Positions 6,465-16,530 of a stretch of 64,000 nt of DNA are shown one piece after another (the stretch's first letter is position 1; each line of letters starts with the position of its first letter). Source of the DNA: an uncultured Nitrospira sp. (GTDB lineage Bacteria; Nitrospirota; Nitrospiria; Nitrospirales; Nitrospiraceae); assembly GCA_902500825.1 (NCBI GenBank), contig CABVRX010000007.1, forward strand, positions 79,190-143,189, written 5' to 3'. Position numbers and translations under genes: made by a program. A model generated the notes under the pieces. It ran no database searches, was not told the DNA's origin, and worked only from the letters and a program-made list of their open reading frames with translations.

Positions 6465-9224
6465 ATGACCATACGTCAACTCGATAAAACCTACGACCCC
6501 AAAGCCGTTGAAGACCGCTGGTCCCGTGAGTGGATTGCCAGAGGGTATTTCCGTGCCGACGCAAAGAACCACGCCAGCCAACCTTACTGCATCGTCATTC
6601 CTCCTCCGAATGTGACAGGCTCGCTCCATGTTGGACATGCGCTCAATCATTCGCTCCAAGACATTCTGATCCGGTGGCGGCGCATGCAGGGGCGTAATAC
6701 CATCTGGTTGCCCGGAACCGATCACGCTGGTATCGCCACACAGAACGTGGTGGAAAAGCAACTGATGGCCGAAGGCCTGTCGCGTGAGTCGCTGGGACGG
6801 GAGCGATTCGTCGAACGAGTCTGGCAATGGAAAGCGACGTCGGGTAATACGATCGTCAATCAACAAAAGCAGCTGGGAGAATCCTGTGACTGGGACCGTT
6901 TACGATTTACAATGGACGACGGTTTGTCCAAGGCCGTCATCGAGGTCTTCGTACGGCTGTATGAGGACGGATTGATCTATCGTGGCGAACGCCTCATCAA
7001 TTGGTGTCCACGCTGTCTGACGGCCCTCTCGGACATTGAAGTGGAACATGAAGAGGTCAATGGCAAGCTCTATACTATTCGATATCCACTTGACGAGGAC
7101 CCATCTCAACACCTTGTGGTCGCCACTACGAGACCCGAAACAATGTTGGGCGATACAGCTGTCGCCGTTCATCCCGAAGATCCTCGATATAACAATCTCA
7201 TCGGCAAACGTGTACGTCTCCCCTTGACTAATCGCACCATTCCGATCGTTGGTGATGCAATCCTCGTCGACCGCACATTCGGGACCGGCGCGGTGAAGAT
7301 TACTCCCGCACATGACTTCAACGATTTCGAGGCTGGAGAGCGGCACTCCCCCCCCCTTGATCGAATACGTATTCTTAACATACACGCAAACCTACTCAAC
7401 GAATCCGAACTGAAGCTAGCTACAAAGGCGATGCCCGAAACCGTAGCCGCATTAGCGGGTCTCTCTACGCAGAAAGCTCGTCTAAAAATAGAGCAACTGC
7501 TTGCGGATCATGGAGCTCTCGCGAAGGTCGAATCCCACAAGATGTCGATAGGGAAGTGCTATCGCTGCAAAACGGTTGTTGAACCTTATTTGTCTATACA
7601 ATGGTTTGTAAGAATTCAGCCGCTTGCTGAACCTGCAATCAAAGCAGTAGAGGATCGACGCATTCGAATCGTTCCCGAAGGCTGGGTCAATAACTATCTC
7701 GGCTGGATGCGGGACATTAAAGACTGGTGCATCTCCCGCCAGATCTGGTGGGGGCACCAAATCCCAGCATGGTATTGCGAGCAATGCAACGGAGGGTTTC
7801 TCAGAAGTACGCACGATAATAGGCCGCTTATCGATCTCGACGTGAGACCTATCGTTGCAAAGTCAAAACCGGAGAAATGCTCTCACTGTGGGAATACCAA
7901 TCTGGTTCAAGACCCTGACGTGCTCGATACCTGGTTCTCCTCTGCCCTCTGGCCGTTCACGACACTGGGCTGGCCAGAGCAGACACCAGAACTCAAGACC
8001 TACTATCCGACTTCCGCGTTGGTCACTGGCCTCGATATTCTATTCTTCTGGGTGGCCCGCATGATCATGATGGGGCTCAAGTTCATGGGAGACGTACCCT
8101 TCAAGGACGTCTATATCCATGCCTTGGTCCGCGACGCAGAAGGCCAGAAGATGAGCAAATCCAAGGGCAACGTGATCGACCCGCTGCATGTCATGGATCA
8201 ATTCGGCACCGATGCCCTCCGGTTCACCCTTGCTTCAATGGCCTCACCGGGACGCGATATCAAGCTGGCCGAAGAACGGATCGAAGGCTACCGCAATTTC
8301 GCCAATAAGATTTGGAATGCCGCGCGATTCGCCTTGATGTATCTTGACGGACCACGCACCGCCCTCCCGCCAGCGCAACGGACATTCCCCGACCGGTGGA
8401 TCTTGAGTCGCCTCAACCAGACAATCCACGCCGTCACGACAGAGTTGGAATCATACCGATTCGATCGTGCGGCGACAGTCCTCTATCAATTCATCTGGCA
8501 TGAGTACTGTGACTGGTATTTGGAATTGATCAAACCGGTTCTGCAAACGCCGGCACATCCTGATGGAGCAAGCATCAGGCACACTCTGGTGGAAACGCTG
8601 GAAACGACCATGCGACTGTTGCATCCCTTCATGCCGTTCATCACGGAAGAAATTTGGCAGACGATCCCCCATCAAGGAGCCAGCATCGTCGTGCAGAACT
8701 ATCCGGTCTTGAACGAGACATGGGCCGCGCCTGATGCAGCACAGCACTTTGCGTTGCTGGAACAGACAGTGGGGCTCGTCCGAACCGGCCGAGTCCTCCT
8801 GAATTATCCGCCGGGACAGCAGATTCCGTTTCACGTCGGGCACGACGACTCGGACAGACAGAACCAGCTCCACCAGTTACAACGACACCTGACCCACCTC
8901 AGCCGCGGCACCGTCGAAGTAAGCCCGTCGCGCGATTGGCCGGCGGCAAGATTACTGAGACTCGTCACGGGAGGTCTCTCGGTTGGCATCGTAGTCGCCG
9001 AGGACGTCGACCTCAAAAAAGCTCTCGATCGTCTGACAAAACAAATCACGGAGACCGACAAGGAATTGCAACGGGTCGATGGGAAACTGAAGAACGTCGA
9101 GTTCGTGTCCAAAGCTCCGCCGGAAGTGATTTCCGAGCATCAAGAAAGAGTGCAGACCCTATCCCGCGATCGTACATTGCTGGCCGACAGCGAGCGGCAG
9201 CTTCGTGCCATGCTCGCAACCTGA
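6465..9224 (+). CDS. valS: Valyl-tRNA synthetase
   Basis: A class I aminoacyl-tRNA synthetase charging tRNA-Val in the cytoplasm. From ATG 6465 (AAAGGA about 10 bases upstream) it is 919 residues, the normal length. The HIGH motif is in PPNVTGSLHVGHAL near residue 50, the KMSKSKGN loop is near residue 564, and the CP1 editing region with TTRPETMLGDTAVAVHP lies around 220-245. A zinc-type CysCys pair (CYRC) and a second (CEQC...CSHC) follow. The C-terminal 65 residues form the tRNA-binding coiled coil (LKKALDRLTKQITETDKEL). The middle section (about 7340-7840) uses AT-richer codons than the rest. nadC starts three bases after its stop, so the two are co-transcribed. Confidence 0.97.
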   Translation: MTIRQLDKTYDPKAVEDRWSREWIARGYFRADAKNHASQPYCIVIPPPNVTGSLHVGHALNHSLQDILIRWRRMQGRNTIWLPGTDHAGIATQNVVEKQLMAEGLSRESLGRERFVERVWQWKATSGNTIVNQQKQLGESCDWDRLRFTMDDGLSKAVIEVFVRLYEDGLIYRGERLINWCPRCLTALSDIEVEHEEVNGKLYTIRYPLDEDPSQHLVVATTRPETMLGDTAVAVHPEDPRYNNLIGKRVRLPLTNRTIPIVGDAILVDRTFGTGAVKITPAHDFNDFEAGERHSPPLDRIRILNIHANLLNESELKLATKAMPETVAALAGLSTQKARLKIEQLLADHGALAKVESHKMSIGKCYRCKTVVEPYLSIQWFVRIQPLAEPAIKAVEDRRIRIVPEGWVNNYLGWMRDIKDWCISRQIWWGHQIPAWYCEQCNGGFLRSTHDNRPLIDLDVRPIVAKSKPEKCSHCGNTNLVQDPDVLDTWFSSALWPFTTLGWPEQTPELKTYYPTSALVTGLDILFFWVARMIMMGLKFMGDVPFKDVYIHALVRDAEGQKMSKSKGNVIDPLHVMDQFGTDALRFTLASMASPGRDIKLAEERIEGYRNFANKIWNAARFALMYLDGPRTALPPAQRTFPDRWILSRLNQTIHAVTTELESYRFDRAATVLYQFIWHEYCDWYLELIKPVLQTPAHPDGASIRHTLVETLETTMRLLHPFMPFITEEIWQTIPHQGASIVVQNYPVLNETWAAPDAAQHFALLEQTVGLVRTGRVLLNYPPGQQIPFHVGHDDSDRQNQLHQLQRHLTHLSRGTVEVSPSRDWPAARLLRLVTGGLSVGIVVAEDVDLKKALDRLTKQITETDKELQRVDGKLKNVEFVSKAPPEVISEHQERVQTLSRDRTLLADSERQLRAMLAT

Positions 9225-9227
9225 CCG

Positions 9228-10109
9228 ATGGCCACACTCCCTGCTGCAGAGATCCGTCGCGCCGTGCGCCAAGGCCTTGAAGAAGATCTCATTCTAGGTG
9301 ATGCCACGACGACATCGATCTTTTCATCTCCGGTCAAGGCTCACGCCAAGATCATCGCGCAACAACCCTTGGTCGTAGCCGGCATGGCCGCAGCGGTTCA
9401 GACCTTTCTCATGATCGATCCTTCCCTACGGTTGTCAGTCTTCAAGCGCGACGGCGACCGAGCTATGAATGGGGAGCCGCTCCTTCATATCGAAGGCGAC
9501 GGGCGGTCCATCCTGCAAGCCGAGCGGGTCGCCTTGAACTTTCTTCAACATCTGTCCGGAATCGCCACCTTGACGCAACGATTCTGCCGGGCCGTGCGCG
9601 GTTACCCTGCCAGTATCATGGACACGAGAAAAACTCTTCCCGGCTGGCGCGCGCTCCAGAAATGGGCCGTTTCGCTGGGCGGAGGGATCAACCACCGACA
9701 ATCATTGGGAGACGGCATCTTGATCAAAGATAACCATCTGGCTCTCCTTCGACGTCATCGACGACCGGTTAAACAAGCCTGTCAATTGGCACATGCCCAT
9801 CGGTCAAACGAGCTTCCCGTTATCGTTGAGGTGGAGTCTCTCTCTGAGGTTCGGCAGGCCCTTGCAGGAAAACCCGATGTTATTCTGCTCGACAACATGC
9901 CTCCGGACCTGGTCCGACGTGCGGTGACACTGATCAAGAAACAGTCCCTGGTGGAAGTGTCCGGCGGCATCACGCTAAAGAACGTCCGAGCCATGGCAGC
10001 AGCCGGCGCCGATCGCATTTCCATCGGAGCCCTCACCCATTCCGCACCAGCGGCAACGATCAGCCTTGTCATGACGGTAGCTCGACCTTCACGACGCCAG
10101 CGTGCGTAA
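9228..10109 (+). CDS. nadC: Nicotinate-nucleotide pyrophosphorylase (carboxylating)
   Basis: Quinolinate phosphoribosyltransferase, which makes nicotinate mononucleotide from quinolinate and PRPP in de novo NAD synthesis. The 293 residues contain the family signatures ERVALNFLQHLSGIAT, MDTRKTLPGWR, GGGINHR and the LIKDNHL phosphate-binding loop, then VEVESLSE and the C-terminal VSGGI and GADRISIGALTHS. Length is typical. It starts three bases after the valS stop and birA starts at once after its own stop, indicating an operon of cofactor genes (nadC, birA, coaX) downstream of valS. Confidence 0.97.
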   Translation: MATLPAAEIRRAVRQGLEEDLILGDATTTSIFSSPVKAHAKIIAQQPLVVAGMAAAVQTFLMIDPSLRLSVFKRDGDRAMNGEPLLHIEGDGRSILQAERVALNFLQHLSGIATLTQRFCRAVRGYPASIMDTRKTLPGWRALQKWAVSLGGGINHRQSLGDGILIKDNHLALLRRHRRPVKQACQLAHAHRSNELPVIVEVESLSEVRQALAGKPDVILLDNMPPDLVRRAVTLIKKQSLVEVSGGITLKNVRAMAAAGADRISIGALTHSAPAATISLVMTVARPSRRQRA

Positions 10110-10112
10110 TTG

Positions 10113-10952
10113 ATGGTGTCTTCCACCCCTCTCAATCTCGATAGTATTCGCAGCACCCTTGCGACCACGTCGCTTGGTCAAGCCTTGTATCTCCACCAAG
10201 ATCTTCCCTCGACCAATAGGGAAGCATTATCGCTTGCTCAGAACGGCGCACGAGACGGCACCGTCGTCATTGCGGAAAGCCAGTCAGGTGGCTACGGCCG
10301 ACATGGGCGCGCCTGGTTCTCTCCGCCTGGGCTGAATATCTATTGCTCCGTCATTGTACGTGGGACGGGGGAACACCTTTCCCTCTCGCAATGGCTATCT
10401 TGGGTGCCGCTTGTCAGCGCCTTGGCCGTGACCGAGGCCGTTCAACAGACGGCGGCCGTATCTCTTTCACTGAAGTGGCCGAACGACCTGCTTCTCCATG
10501 AACGCAAGGTCGGCGGGATTCTCTGTGAGAGCAGCTTTGCCACAACCAACGATCCGGTCGTGGTCATTGGAATCGGGCTCAACGTGAATGTCCTGCCGGA
10601 GTATTTTCCGGAAGAATTGCGGCCGATTGCGGCCTCATTGATGGAAATCTCACGACGATCGATCGACCGAAATCGACTCATGGCTCAACTGCTTCTTGAC
10701 CTTGAACAGTGTCTTAGCGAGCTTCGGACTCATGGACCGATCCGGCTGCGACAGGCCTATACGGCTCGCTGTGCCACGCTGGGGCGCCAAGTTCGCGTCC
10801 TGTTCACGAATGAGCAACCGATCGTCGGCATCGTAGAGGCTCTCTCGGCCGACGGCGCGTTGCAAGTGAGAATCTTGGCACCTTCCCCTCGCTCACACGC
10901 GATGCCCCTCATCGAGGTCCGTGCCGCCGATGTCATTCACCTGAGAGAGTAG
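10113..10952 (+). CDS. birA: Biotin--[acetyl-CoA-carboxylase] ligase
   Basis: Attaches biotin, through biotinyl-AMP, to the carrier protein of acetyl-CoA carboxylase. The BPL/LplA catalytic domain contains the biotin and adenylate loop GGYGRHGRAWFSPPG near residues 60-74, the KWPNDLLL motif near 127-134 with the catalytic Lys, and a KVGGILCE strand. The C-terminal BPL_C beta domain covers about 230-279. There is no N-terminal winged helix, so it is a monofunctional class I ligase without the bioR-type repressor role. It starts four bases after nadC; a TTG three bases upstream is an alternative start. coaX follows after 24 bases. Confidence 0.95.
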   Translation: MVSSTPLNLDSIRSTLATTSLGQALYLHQDLPSTNREALSLAQNGARDGTVVIAESQSGGYGRHGRAWFSPPGLNIYCSVIVRGTGEHLSLSQWLSWVPLVSALAVTEAVQQTAAVSLSLKWPNDLLLHERKVGGILCESSFATTNDPVVVIGIGLNVNVLPEYFPEELRPIAASLMEISRRSIDRNRLMAQLLLDLEQCLSELRTHGPIRLRQAYTARCATLGRQVRVLFTNEQPIVGIVEALSADGALQVRILAPSPRSHAMPLIEVRAADVIHLRE

Positions 10953-10976
10953 CGAAAGAGGACCAGGCCGGGTAGA

Positions 10977-11774
10977 ATGAGTCCGATGCTCTTAGCGATC
11001 GACATCGGAAATACCAACGTTGTCGCAGGAATCTTTGACGGATCGACTCTGTTGACACATTGGCGGTTGGCGACCGATCCCAAGACTACCGCTGATGAGT
11101 ACGGCGTCCTCTGTCTCAGCCTCATGACCCGAGACGGGCGCGTCCCTCAGCAAATCACCGGTGCGATCGTGTCCAGTGTCGTTCCCGCCCTCACGGACAC
11201 GTTTGAATCGATGATTGAAACGTCTTTCGGCTGCATCCCCATCACCGTCTCTTCCGATATGGACACAGGCCTCATACTGAAATACTCGAACCCAAAAGAG
11301 ATCGGAAGCGATCGTATCGTGAATGCGGCAGCGGCCTATGAAAAGTTTCATCGCGATCTTATCATCGTCGATTTCGGCACGGCGACGACGTTTTGCGCGG
11401 TCAACCGAGATGGAGAATATCTTGGAGGCGTGATCGCACCCGGTCTGACTATTTCGGCGGACGCCCTGTTTACACGGGCCGCAAAGTTGAGCAAAGTCGA
11501 GCTCGCCCGGCCTAAGACGGTCATAGGAACCGATACCGCCGGCAGTATTCAGTCGGGGCTCATCTTTGGCTATGCCGGTCTCGTGGACACCCTGGTTCAG
11601 CGGATGGAAACGGAAATGGGGCGCACGTCATATGTAGTCGCCACGGGTGGCTTGGCCATGGTCATCGCGCCGGAGGCGCGATCGATTCAACATATCGAAC
11701 CGTTTTTGACTCTGTATGGGCTTGAACTCCTCTATCGTCGTGCCCAGGGCACGAGCCTGACGCACTGGGTCTAG
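10977..11774 (+). CDS. coaX: Type III pantothenate kinase
   Basis: Phosphorylates pantothenate in the first committed step of CoA synthesis. The ASKHA-fold signatures are clear: DIGNTNVVAGIFDG at the N-terminus (phosphate 1), GSDRIVNAAAAY, and DFGTATTFCAVN with the catalytic Asp in the middle; PGLTISADALF and ATGGLA follow. At 265 residues the length is normal for CoaX, which needs K+ and is not inhibited by CoA. The start MSPMLLAIDIG is chosen at 10977; MLLAIDIG nine bases later is an alternative. It is the last gene of the cofactor run; an 88-base gap separates it from grpE. Confidence 0.96.
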   Translation: MSPMLLAIDIGNTNVVAGIFDGSTLLTHWRLATDPKTTADEYGVLCLSLMTRDGRVPQQITGAIVSSVVPALTDTFESMIETSFGCIPITVSSDMDTGLILKYSNPKEIGSDRIVNAAAAYEKFHRDLIIVDFGTATTFCAVNRDGEYLGGVIAPGLTISADALFTRAAKLSKVELARPKTVIGTDTAGSIQSGLIFGYAGLVDTLVQRMETEMGRTSYVVATGGLAMVIAPEARSIQHIEPFLTLYGLELLYRRAQGTSLTHWV

Positions 11775-11813
11775 TTCTCTTCCTCCCCGCATCATTTTAT
11801 TTTCCCTTACCCG

Positions 11814-11841
11814 TTGACTTCCTTCCTTCTATGGATATCTC
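11814..11841 (+). promoter_or_regulatory. Weak candidate promoter for the grpE-dnaK-dnaJ genes
   Basis: TTGACT at 11814-11819 is followed, 16 bases on, by TATCTC at 11836-11841. It lies 20-50 bases before the grpE ATG in the only sizable gap upstream of the chaperone genes. No CIRCE inverted repeat (TTAGCACTC type) is visible here, so HrcA control is not supported by this sequence. Confidence 0.3.
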
Positions 11842-11862
11842 TCCGCTTGTATAGGTATCAGG

Positions 11863-12447
11863 ATGAGTGACGATCAAGAACAAGAAAAAACAAACGCCAA
11901 TACAATCGAGCGCTTAGAGGAAGATTCTCCGGTCACGGACGCGGGTGCCTCCATTCAGGAGGAACTGGCCGGCAAGACTGAAGAATGTAACGCGCTCAAT
12001 AACAAGTATCTCCGGCTGGCCGCAGAATTTGAAAACTACAAACGACTGACTCAACGCGACCAGCGTGAGCAGATTCGATTCGGGAACGAACAGCTTCTCA
12101 AAGAGCTGCTGCCGGTTGTCGATAACATGGAGCGGGCAATCAAAGCGGCGCGGACGAATGGAGGCGGCGATTCGGCGCTCATCCAGGGTGTGGAACTGAC
12201 GCTCAAGCAACTATCCGGCATCCTTGCCAAATTCGGTGTGCAGGCGATTGAAACGGCCGGTCAAGAGTTCGATCCAAGCGCCCATCAAGCCGTCTCATAC
12301 GGGCCATCGAACGATGTGCCGGCCAATAACGTATTGGATGAGTTTCAAAAGGGGTATCGGCTGCACGATAGGATTCTGCGGGCGGCAATGGTCAGTGTGT
12401 CGTCAGGTCCAGCCAATCCAAGCGAATATGATTCAACGACGCATTGA
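11863..12447 (+). CDS. grpE: Nucleotide exchange factor GrpE
   Basis: Releases ADP from DnaK. The 194-residue protein has a charged, disordered start, a long coiled coil (about residues 30-80; NNKYLRLAAEFENYKRLTQRD) and the beta-wing domain with the family block LLPVVDNMERA, GVELTLKQL, FGVQAI and a C-terminal GYRLHDRILRAAMVSVS. Residue order and length agree with GrpE. dnaK follows after 41 bases with a clear AAGGAAGGAG ribosome binding site, and dnaJ after that, the standard heat-shock order. No hrcA gene precedes it. Confidence 0.96.
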   Translation: MSDDQEQEKTNANTIERLEEDSPVTDAGASIQEELAGKTEECNALNNKYLRLAAEFENYKRLTQRDQREQIRFGNEQLLKELLPVVDNMERAIKAARTNGGGDSALIQGVELTLKQLSGILAKFGVQAIETAGQEFDPSAHQAVSYGPSNDVPANNVLDEFQKGYRLHDRILRAAMVSVSSGPANPSEYDSTTH

Positions 12448-12488
12448 CCTGATTCAGTCGTCGTTGTCGAGAAGGAAGGAGTCCACCA

Positions 12489-14408
12489 ATGGGTAAAGTC
12501 ATCGGTATCGATCTCGGGACCACCAACTCTTGTGTGGCGATTATGAGCGGCGGAGACCCCGTTGTGATCGCCAACGCCGAAGGGAGCCGGACCACGCCTT
12601 CCGTCGTCGCCATCACCGATAAGACCGAACGGTTGGTCGGACAAATTGCGAAACGGCAAGCGATCACCAACCCCGAGAACACCATTTTCTCCGTGAAGCG
12701 CTTGATGGGGCGCAAGTTCAAGAGCCGCGAGGTTCAAGAAGCCATGAAGCGGCTTCCGTACAAAGTGGTTGAGGCCGATAACGGTGATGCGCACGTGGAA
12801 TTGCGCGGTAAGCGCTATAGCCCGCCGGAAGTCTCCGCCATGATTCTGCAGAAAATGCGGCAGACTGCTGAAGACTATCTCGGTGAAAAAGTCACCGAGG
12901 CCGTTGTGACCGTTCCTGCGTATTTTGACGACAGCCAACGTCAGGCGACCAAAGATGCCGGCCAGATTGCCGGATTGAACGTCCTGCGCATCATCAATGA
13001 ACCGACAGCTGCCTCCCTCGCCTACGGGTTGGACAAGAAGAAGGACGAACGGATCGCCGTGTACGATTTGGGCGGCGGCACCTTCGACATCTCCGTGCTG
13101 GAAATCGGCGAAGGCGTCTTTGAGGTAAAATCCACCAATGGCGATACCTACCTCGGCGGAGACGACTTCGATCTACGCGTGATGGATTGGCTGGTCGACG
13201 AGTTTAGGAAGGATCAGGGCATCGATTTGCGGAAAGATCGGATGGCGCTGCAACGCCTGAAGGAATCGGCGGAACGGGCCAAAATCGAGCTGTCGTCGTC
13301 TCAAGAAACAGAGATCAATCTGCCGTTCATCACCGCCGATGCCAGCGGCCCCAAACATATGGTCACGAAGCTGACGCGAGCCAAACTCGAACAGCTGGTG
13401 GACGACTTGATTCAGCGCACGATCGAGCCCTGTCGAAAAGCCTTGTCCGACGCGGGCGTCACCGCCAAGGATATCCAAGAAATCGTGCTGGTCGGCGGCA
13501 TGACCCGTATGCCAAAAGTGATTCAGGTCGTGAAGGACTTCTTTGGAAGAGAACCGCACCGTGGGGTGAATCCCGACGAAGTCGTCGCCATCGGAGCCGG
13601 CATCCAAGGCGGAGTCCTCAAAGGAGAGGTCAAGGACGTCCTGCTTCTCGATGTGACTCCCTTGTCGTTAGGCATTGAGACACTGGGCGGTGTATTCACC
13701 AAGCTGATCGAACGCAACACGACCGTTCCGACCAAGAAGAGCCAAGTGTTCTCGACGGCCGCCGATAACCAAACGGCCGTCACCATCCGCGTCTTCCAGG
13801 GCGAGCGGGAGATGGCCAATGACAACAAACTGCTTGGGCAGTTCGACTTGGTCGGCATTCCACCGGCGCCTCGCGGCATGCCGCAGATCGAAGTAACCTT
13901 CGATATCGATGCCAACGGCATCGTGCACGTGTCGGCCAAGGATCTGGCTACACAGAAAGAACAATCCATCAAGATCACGGCCTCCAGCGGTCTGAGCAAG
14001 GACGAAGTCGAGAATCTCGTTCGAGACGCGCAGTCGCACACCGAAGATGATAAGAAACGCCGAAAATTGGCGGAAGCCAAGAACCAGGCGGATAATCTGG
14101 TCTATCAAACCGAGAAAAACATCACGGAATACGGCGACAAAGTCTCTGCAGAGGAAAAGACGAATATCCAGGATGCCGTCGCAGCCGTCAAGAAGGCGCT
14201 TGAGGGCACCGATGCCGAGGCCATCGAATCGGCGACACAGTCACTCATGACGGCGTCGCACAAGTTGGCCGAAGCGATGTACAAGAAAGCCGCCGCATCT
14301 CCTGGCCCGCAACCGGACGCTTCCGCAACCAGCAGCACCGGCGAGACGAAGACCGATGAGAAAGTCGTGGACGCAGAATTTGAAGAAGTAGACAAGGACA
14401 AGAAATAG
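12489..14408 (+). CDS. dnaK: Molecular chaperone DnaK (Hsp70)
   Basis: 639 residues. The N-terminal ATPase domain has the phosphate-1 loop [45 protein letters not shown] and [12 protein letters not shown]. The substrate-binding domain starts after the linker [19 protein letters not shown] at about residue 388, then a helical lid and a disordered tail ([17 protein letters not shown]) ending EEVDKDKK, close to the EEVD-like end of bacterial DnaK. It folds and remodels proteins in an ATP cycle with DnaJ and GrpE, which are its neighbours on both sides. Length and motifs are complete, without sign of degradation. Confidence 0.98.
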   Translation: MGKVIGIDLGTTNSCVAIMSGGDPVVIANAEGSRTTPSVVAITDKTERLVGQIAKRQAITNPENTIFSVKRLMGRKFKSREVQEAMKRLPYKVVEADNGDAHVELRGKRYSPPEVSAMILQKMRQTAEDYLGEKVTEAVVTVPAYFDDSQRQATKDAGQIAGLNVLRIINEPTAASLAYGLDKKKDERIAVYDLGGGTFDISVLEIGEGVFEVKSTNGDTYLGGDDFDLRVMDWLVDEFRKDQGIDLRKDRMALQRLKESAERAKIELSSSQETEINLPFITADASGPKHMVTKLTRAKLEQLVDDLIQRTIEPCRKALSDAGVTAKDIQEIVLVGGMTRMPKVIQVVKDFFGREPHRGVNPDEVVAIGAGIQGGVLKGEVKDVLLLDVTPLSLGIETLGGVFTKLIERNTTVPTKKSQVFSTAADNQTAVTIRVFQGEREMANDNKLLGQFDLVGIPPAPRGMPQIEVTFDIDANGIVHVSAKDLATQKEQSIKITASSGLSKDEVENLVRDAQSHTEDDKKRRKLAEAKNQADNLVYQTEKNITEYGDKVSAEEKTNIQDAVAAVKKALEGTDAEAIESATQSLMTASHKLAEAMYKKAAASPGPQPDASATSSTGETKTDEKVVDAEFEEVDKDKK

Positions 14409-14483
14409 CATAGAATAATGCTTCAGGGCGCCTGAGTTCTCGACGCAATCGAGCATTCGGGTGATTTCCTACTCGCATACGCA

Positions 14484-15617
14484 ATGGCAGCCGTGTCCAA
14501 ACGCGATTACTACAATATTCTCGGCGTTGATCGGAATGTGTCCGACGACGATCTGAAAAAAGCCTACCGGAAACTGGCCCGCCAGCACCACCCGGACCTC
14601 CACATCGGAGACCAGCAGAAGAAATCCGCCGAAGAGAAGTTTAAAGAAATCAACGAAGCCTATGAAACGCTGAGCGATCAGGAAAGGCGGAAACGCTACG
14701 ACATGTTCGGTCATGCCGGGGCACAACAGGGTGGGCCAGGCTTTGACGGGTTCGATTTCAACCGTGGCGGATTCGGGGACGTATTTAACGACATCTTCGA
14801 AGATTTTTTCGGTCAAGCGCGAGGCGGCGGGGCAACTCGGGCCGAACGTGGCAATGATCTCCAATACAACCTGGAAATCACGTTTGAAGAAGCCGTTTAC
14901 GGAAAAGAGGCGACGCTCAAGATCCCGCGCTGGGAGATCTGCATCGACTGTAAAGGGACCGGGGCAAAGTCAGCGGCAGCCATCAAGCCGTGCGGCAGCT
15001 GCAAAGGTGCAGGGCAATTACGTTTTCAGCAGGGGTTCTTCAGCGTCAGCCGGCCCTGCGGTCAATGTGAAGGCACCGGTCATTTCGTCACGGATCCCTG
15101 CCCGGCCTGCCAGGGGCGTCAACGGGTTTACAAAGAGCGCACCATCGCCGTGCACATTCCTGCTGGTATTGAGACCGGTATGCGACTTCGTCTCTCCAAT
15201 GAAGGAGAGCATGGTCCCAATGGCGGCCCTCCCGGCGACCTCTATGTAGCCGTGACCGTCAGACCCCATCAAGTCTTTCATCGCAAAGGCCTCGATATCG
15301 CCTGTGATGTGCCGGTCAACCTCGTCACGGCCACACTCGGTGGAAAAGTGGAAGTCCCGACCCTCACAGGGGCAACCGTCATTAAAGTGCCACCCGGCAC
15401 ACAACATGACAAGGTCCTCCGGATTAAAGGGTTAGGGATTCCCAGCCTGAAAGGCAGCTCGACCGGCGATCAGGTCTATACGATCAAGGTCCAAATCCCC
15501 ACCAAATTGACGGCTAGACAAAAAGAACTGCTGATGGAGTATGCAAAAGAGAGCGGCATGTCCATGGAAGCCAACGGCGACGGCTTCTTCGATAAGATGA
15601 AGACCTTCTTCGAGTAA
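14484..15617 (+). CDS. dnaJ: Molecular chaperone DnaJ (Hsp40)
   Basis: A 377-residue type I J-protein. The J domain at residues about 7-72 carries the HPD motif (ARQHHPDL) that stimulates DnaK ATPase. A Gly/Phe-rich linker follows (GGPGFDGFDFNRGGFGD). Four zinc-finger repeats of CxxCxGxG type are visible: CIDCKGTG, CGSCKGAG, CGQCEGTG and CPACQGRQ; the last is less canonical, lacking the final Gly. Two beta-barrel substrate domains and a dimerisation end (DGFFDKMKTFFE) complete it. It starts 75 bases after dnaK; the intervening sequence contains a small GC palindrome but no convincing terminator. Confidence 0.97.
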   Translation: MAAVSKRDYYNILGVDRNVSDDDLKKAYRKLARQHHPDLHIGDQQKKSAEEKFKEINEAYETLSDQERRKRYDMFGHAGAQQGGPGFDGFDFNRGGFGDVFNDIFEDFFGQARGGGATRAERGNDLQYNLEITFEEAVYGKEATLKIPRWEICIDCKGTGAKSAAAIKPCGSCKGAGQLRFQQGFFSVSRPCGQCEGTGHFVTDPCPACQGRQRVYKERTIAVHIPAGIETGMRLRLSNEGEHGPNGGPPGDLYVAVTVRPHQVFHRKGLDIACDVPVNLVTATLGGKVEVPTLTGATVIKVPPGTQHDKVLRIKGLGIPSLKGSSTGDQVYTIKVQIPTKLTARQKELLMEYAKESGMSMEANGDGFFDKMKTFFE

Positions 15618-15658
15618 TCTGTCCTCCTCATTCCGGGTTGTGCCCTGTAGAGTCACGC

Positions 15659-16399
15659 ATGCCCGTGTTTTTCGTTTCCCCTCAGTGCATCACACCGCCG
15701 ACCATTTCCATCACTGACAATCTGCTGACTCACCTTCGAGACAGTTTGCGCGTGAACATCGGCGAGACTCTGTGGTTCAGCAACGGACAAGGCACTAGGT
15801 ACCACGCCGAAATCACTGACGTCTCCAAACAAGCCGTCATTGGGTGCATTCTCCAAATCGTCCAAGAGCCGCTTCGCCACACGTCTCGACTGATTCTCGG
15901 CCAATCCTTACTTAAGGGTGAAAAAATGGATTGGGTCCTTCAAAAAGCAACAGAGCTCGGTGTGAGCGAAATCGTGCCGATTGAAAGCCGGCATAGTGTG
16001 GTGCATCTCAAGGCCGACCGTATGGACCACCAATTTGCCCGTTGGCAGCGCATCGCCTTAGAAGCAGCCCAGCAGTCCGAACAGTGGCGCGTGCCGACGA
16101 TCGCCCCACCACAATCCCTCACAGCGCTTTTGACCATCCATGCGACCGGCACGATCACCCTCATGCTTGCCGAGCGGCGCGACGGGAAGAGTTTGCAAAC
16201 GGTCGAACTACCGCAAGATGTGGCTAGCTCCGTGCTGGTCCTGATCGGACCAGAGGGAGGCTGGAGCAAAGAAGAAATGGGAATCGCCGAGCAGGCTAAC
16301 GTGATACCCATTACCCTCGGTCAGAAAATCTTGAGAGCTGAAACAGCCGCCATCGCCACCATCAGCATTCTCCAATCGCGCCTCGGCTGGCTGGGATGA
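15659..16399 (+). CDS. rsmE: 16S rRNA (uridine(1498)-N3)-methyltransferase
   Basis: A SPOUT-class methyltransferase acting on U1498 of 16S rRNA. The 246 residues from ATG 15659 show an N-terminal PUA-like domain and the C-terminal trefoil-knot SAM site: LLKGEKMDWVLQKATELGVSEIVP, then LIGPEGGWSKEE and ITLGQKILRAETAAI, the hallmark blocks of RsmE. A GTG 21 bases upstream would add seven residues. In many bacteria rsmE follows dnaJ or prmA, and here it is 41 bases after dnaJ, so co-transcription with the chaperone genes is likely. Confidence 0.95.
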   Translation: MPVFFVSPQCITPPTISITDNLLTHLRDSLRVNIGETLWFSNGQGTRYHAEITDVSKQAVIGCILQIVQEPLRHTSRLILGQSLLKGEKMDWVLQKATELGVSEIVPIESRHSVVHLKADRMDHQFARWQRIALEAAQQSEQWRVPTIAPPQSLTALLTIHATGTITLMLAERRDGKSLQTVELPQDVASSVLVLIGPEGGWSKEEMGIAEQANVIPITLGQKILRAETAAIATISILQSRLGWLG

Positions 16400-16530
16400 C
16401 CGCGCATCCCCTCTGGTCTCCAGATTCTATCTCATGCTTTCTCACACATCTCATTCCGATGAATGTGTGCTTGACAGAAACAAATACAATCCTCACTCTT
16501 AGCGGTCTAAACACTACCGGGGGCCTCACG

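Noticed and set aside
11774..11862. HrcA/CIRCE control of grpE-dnaK-dnaJ
   Set aside because: No TTAGCACTC-N9-GAGTGCTAA inverted repeat found upstream.
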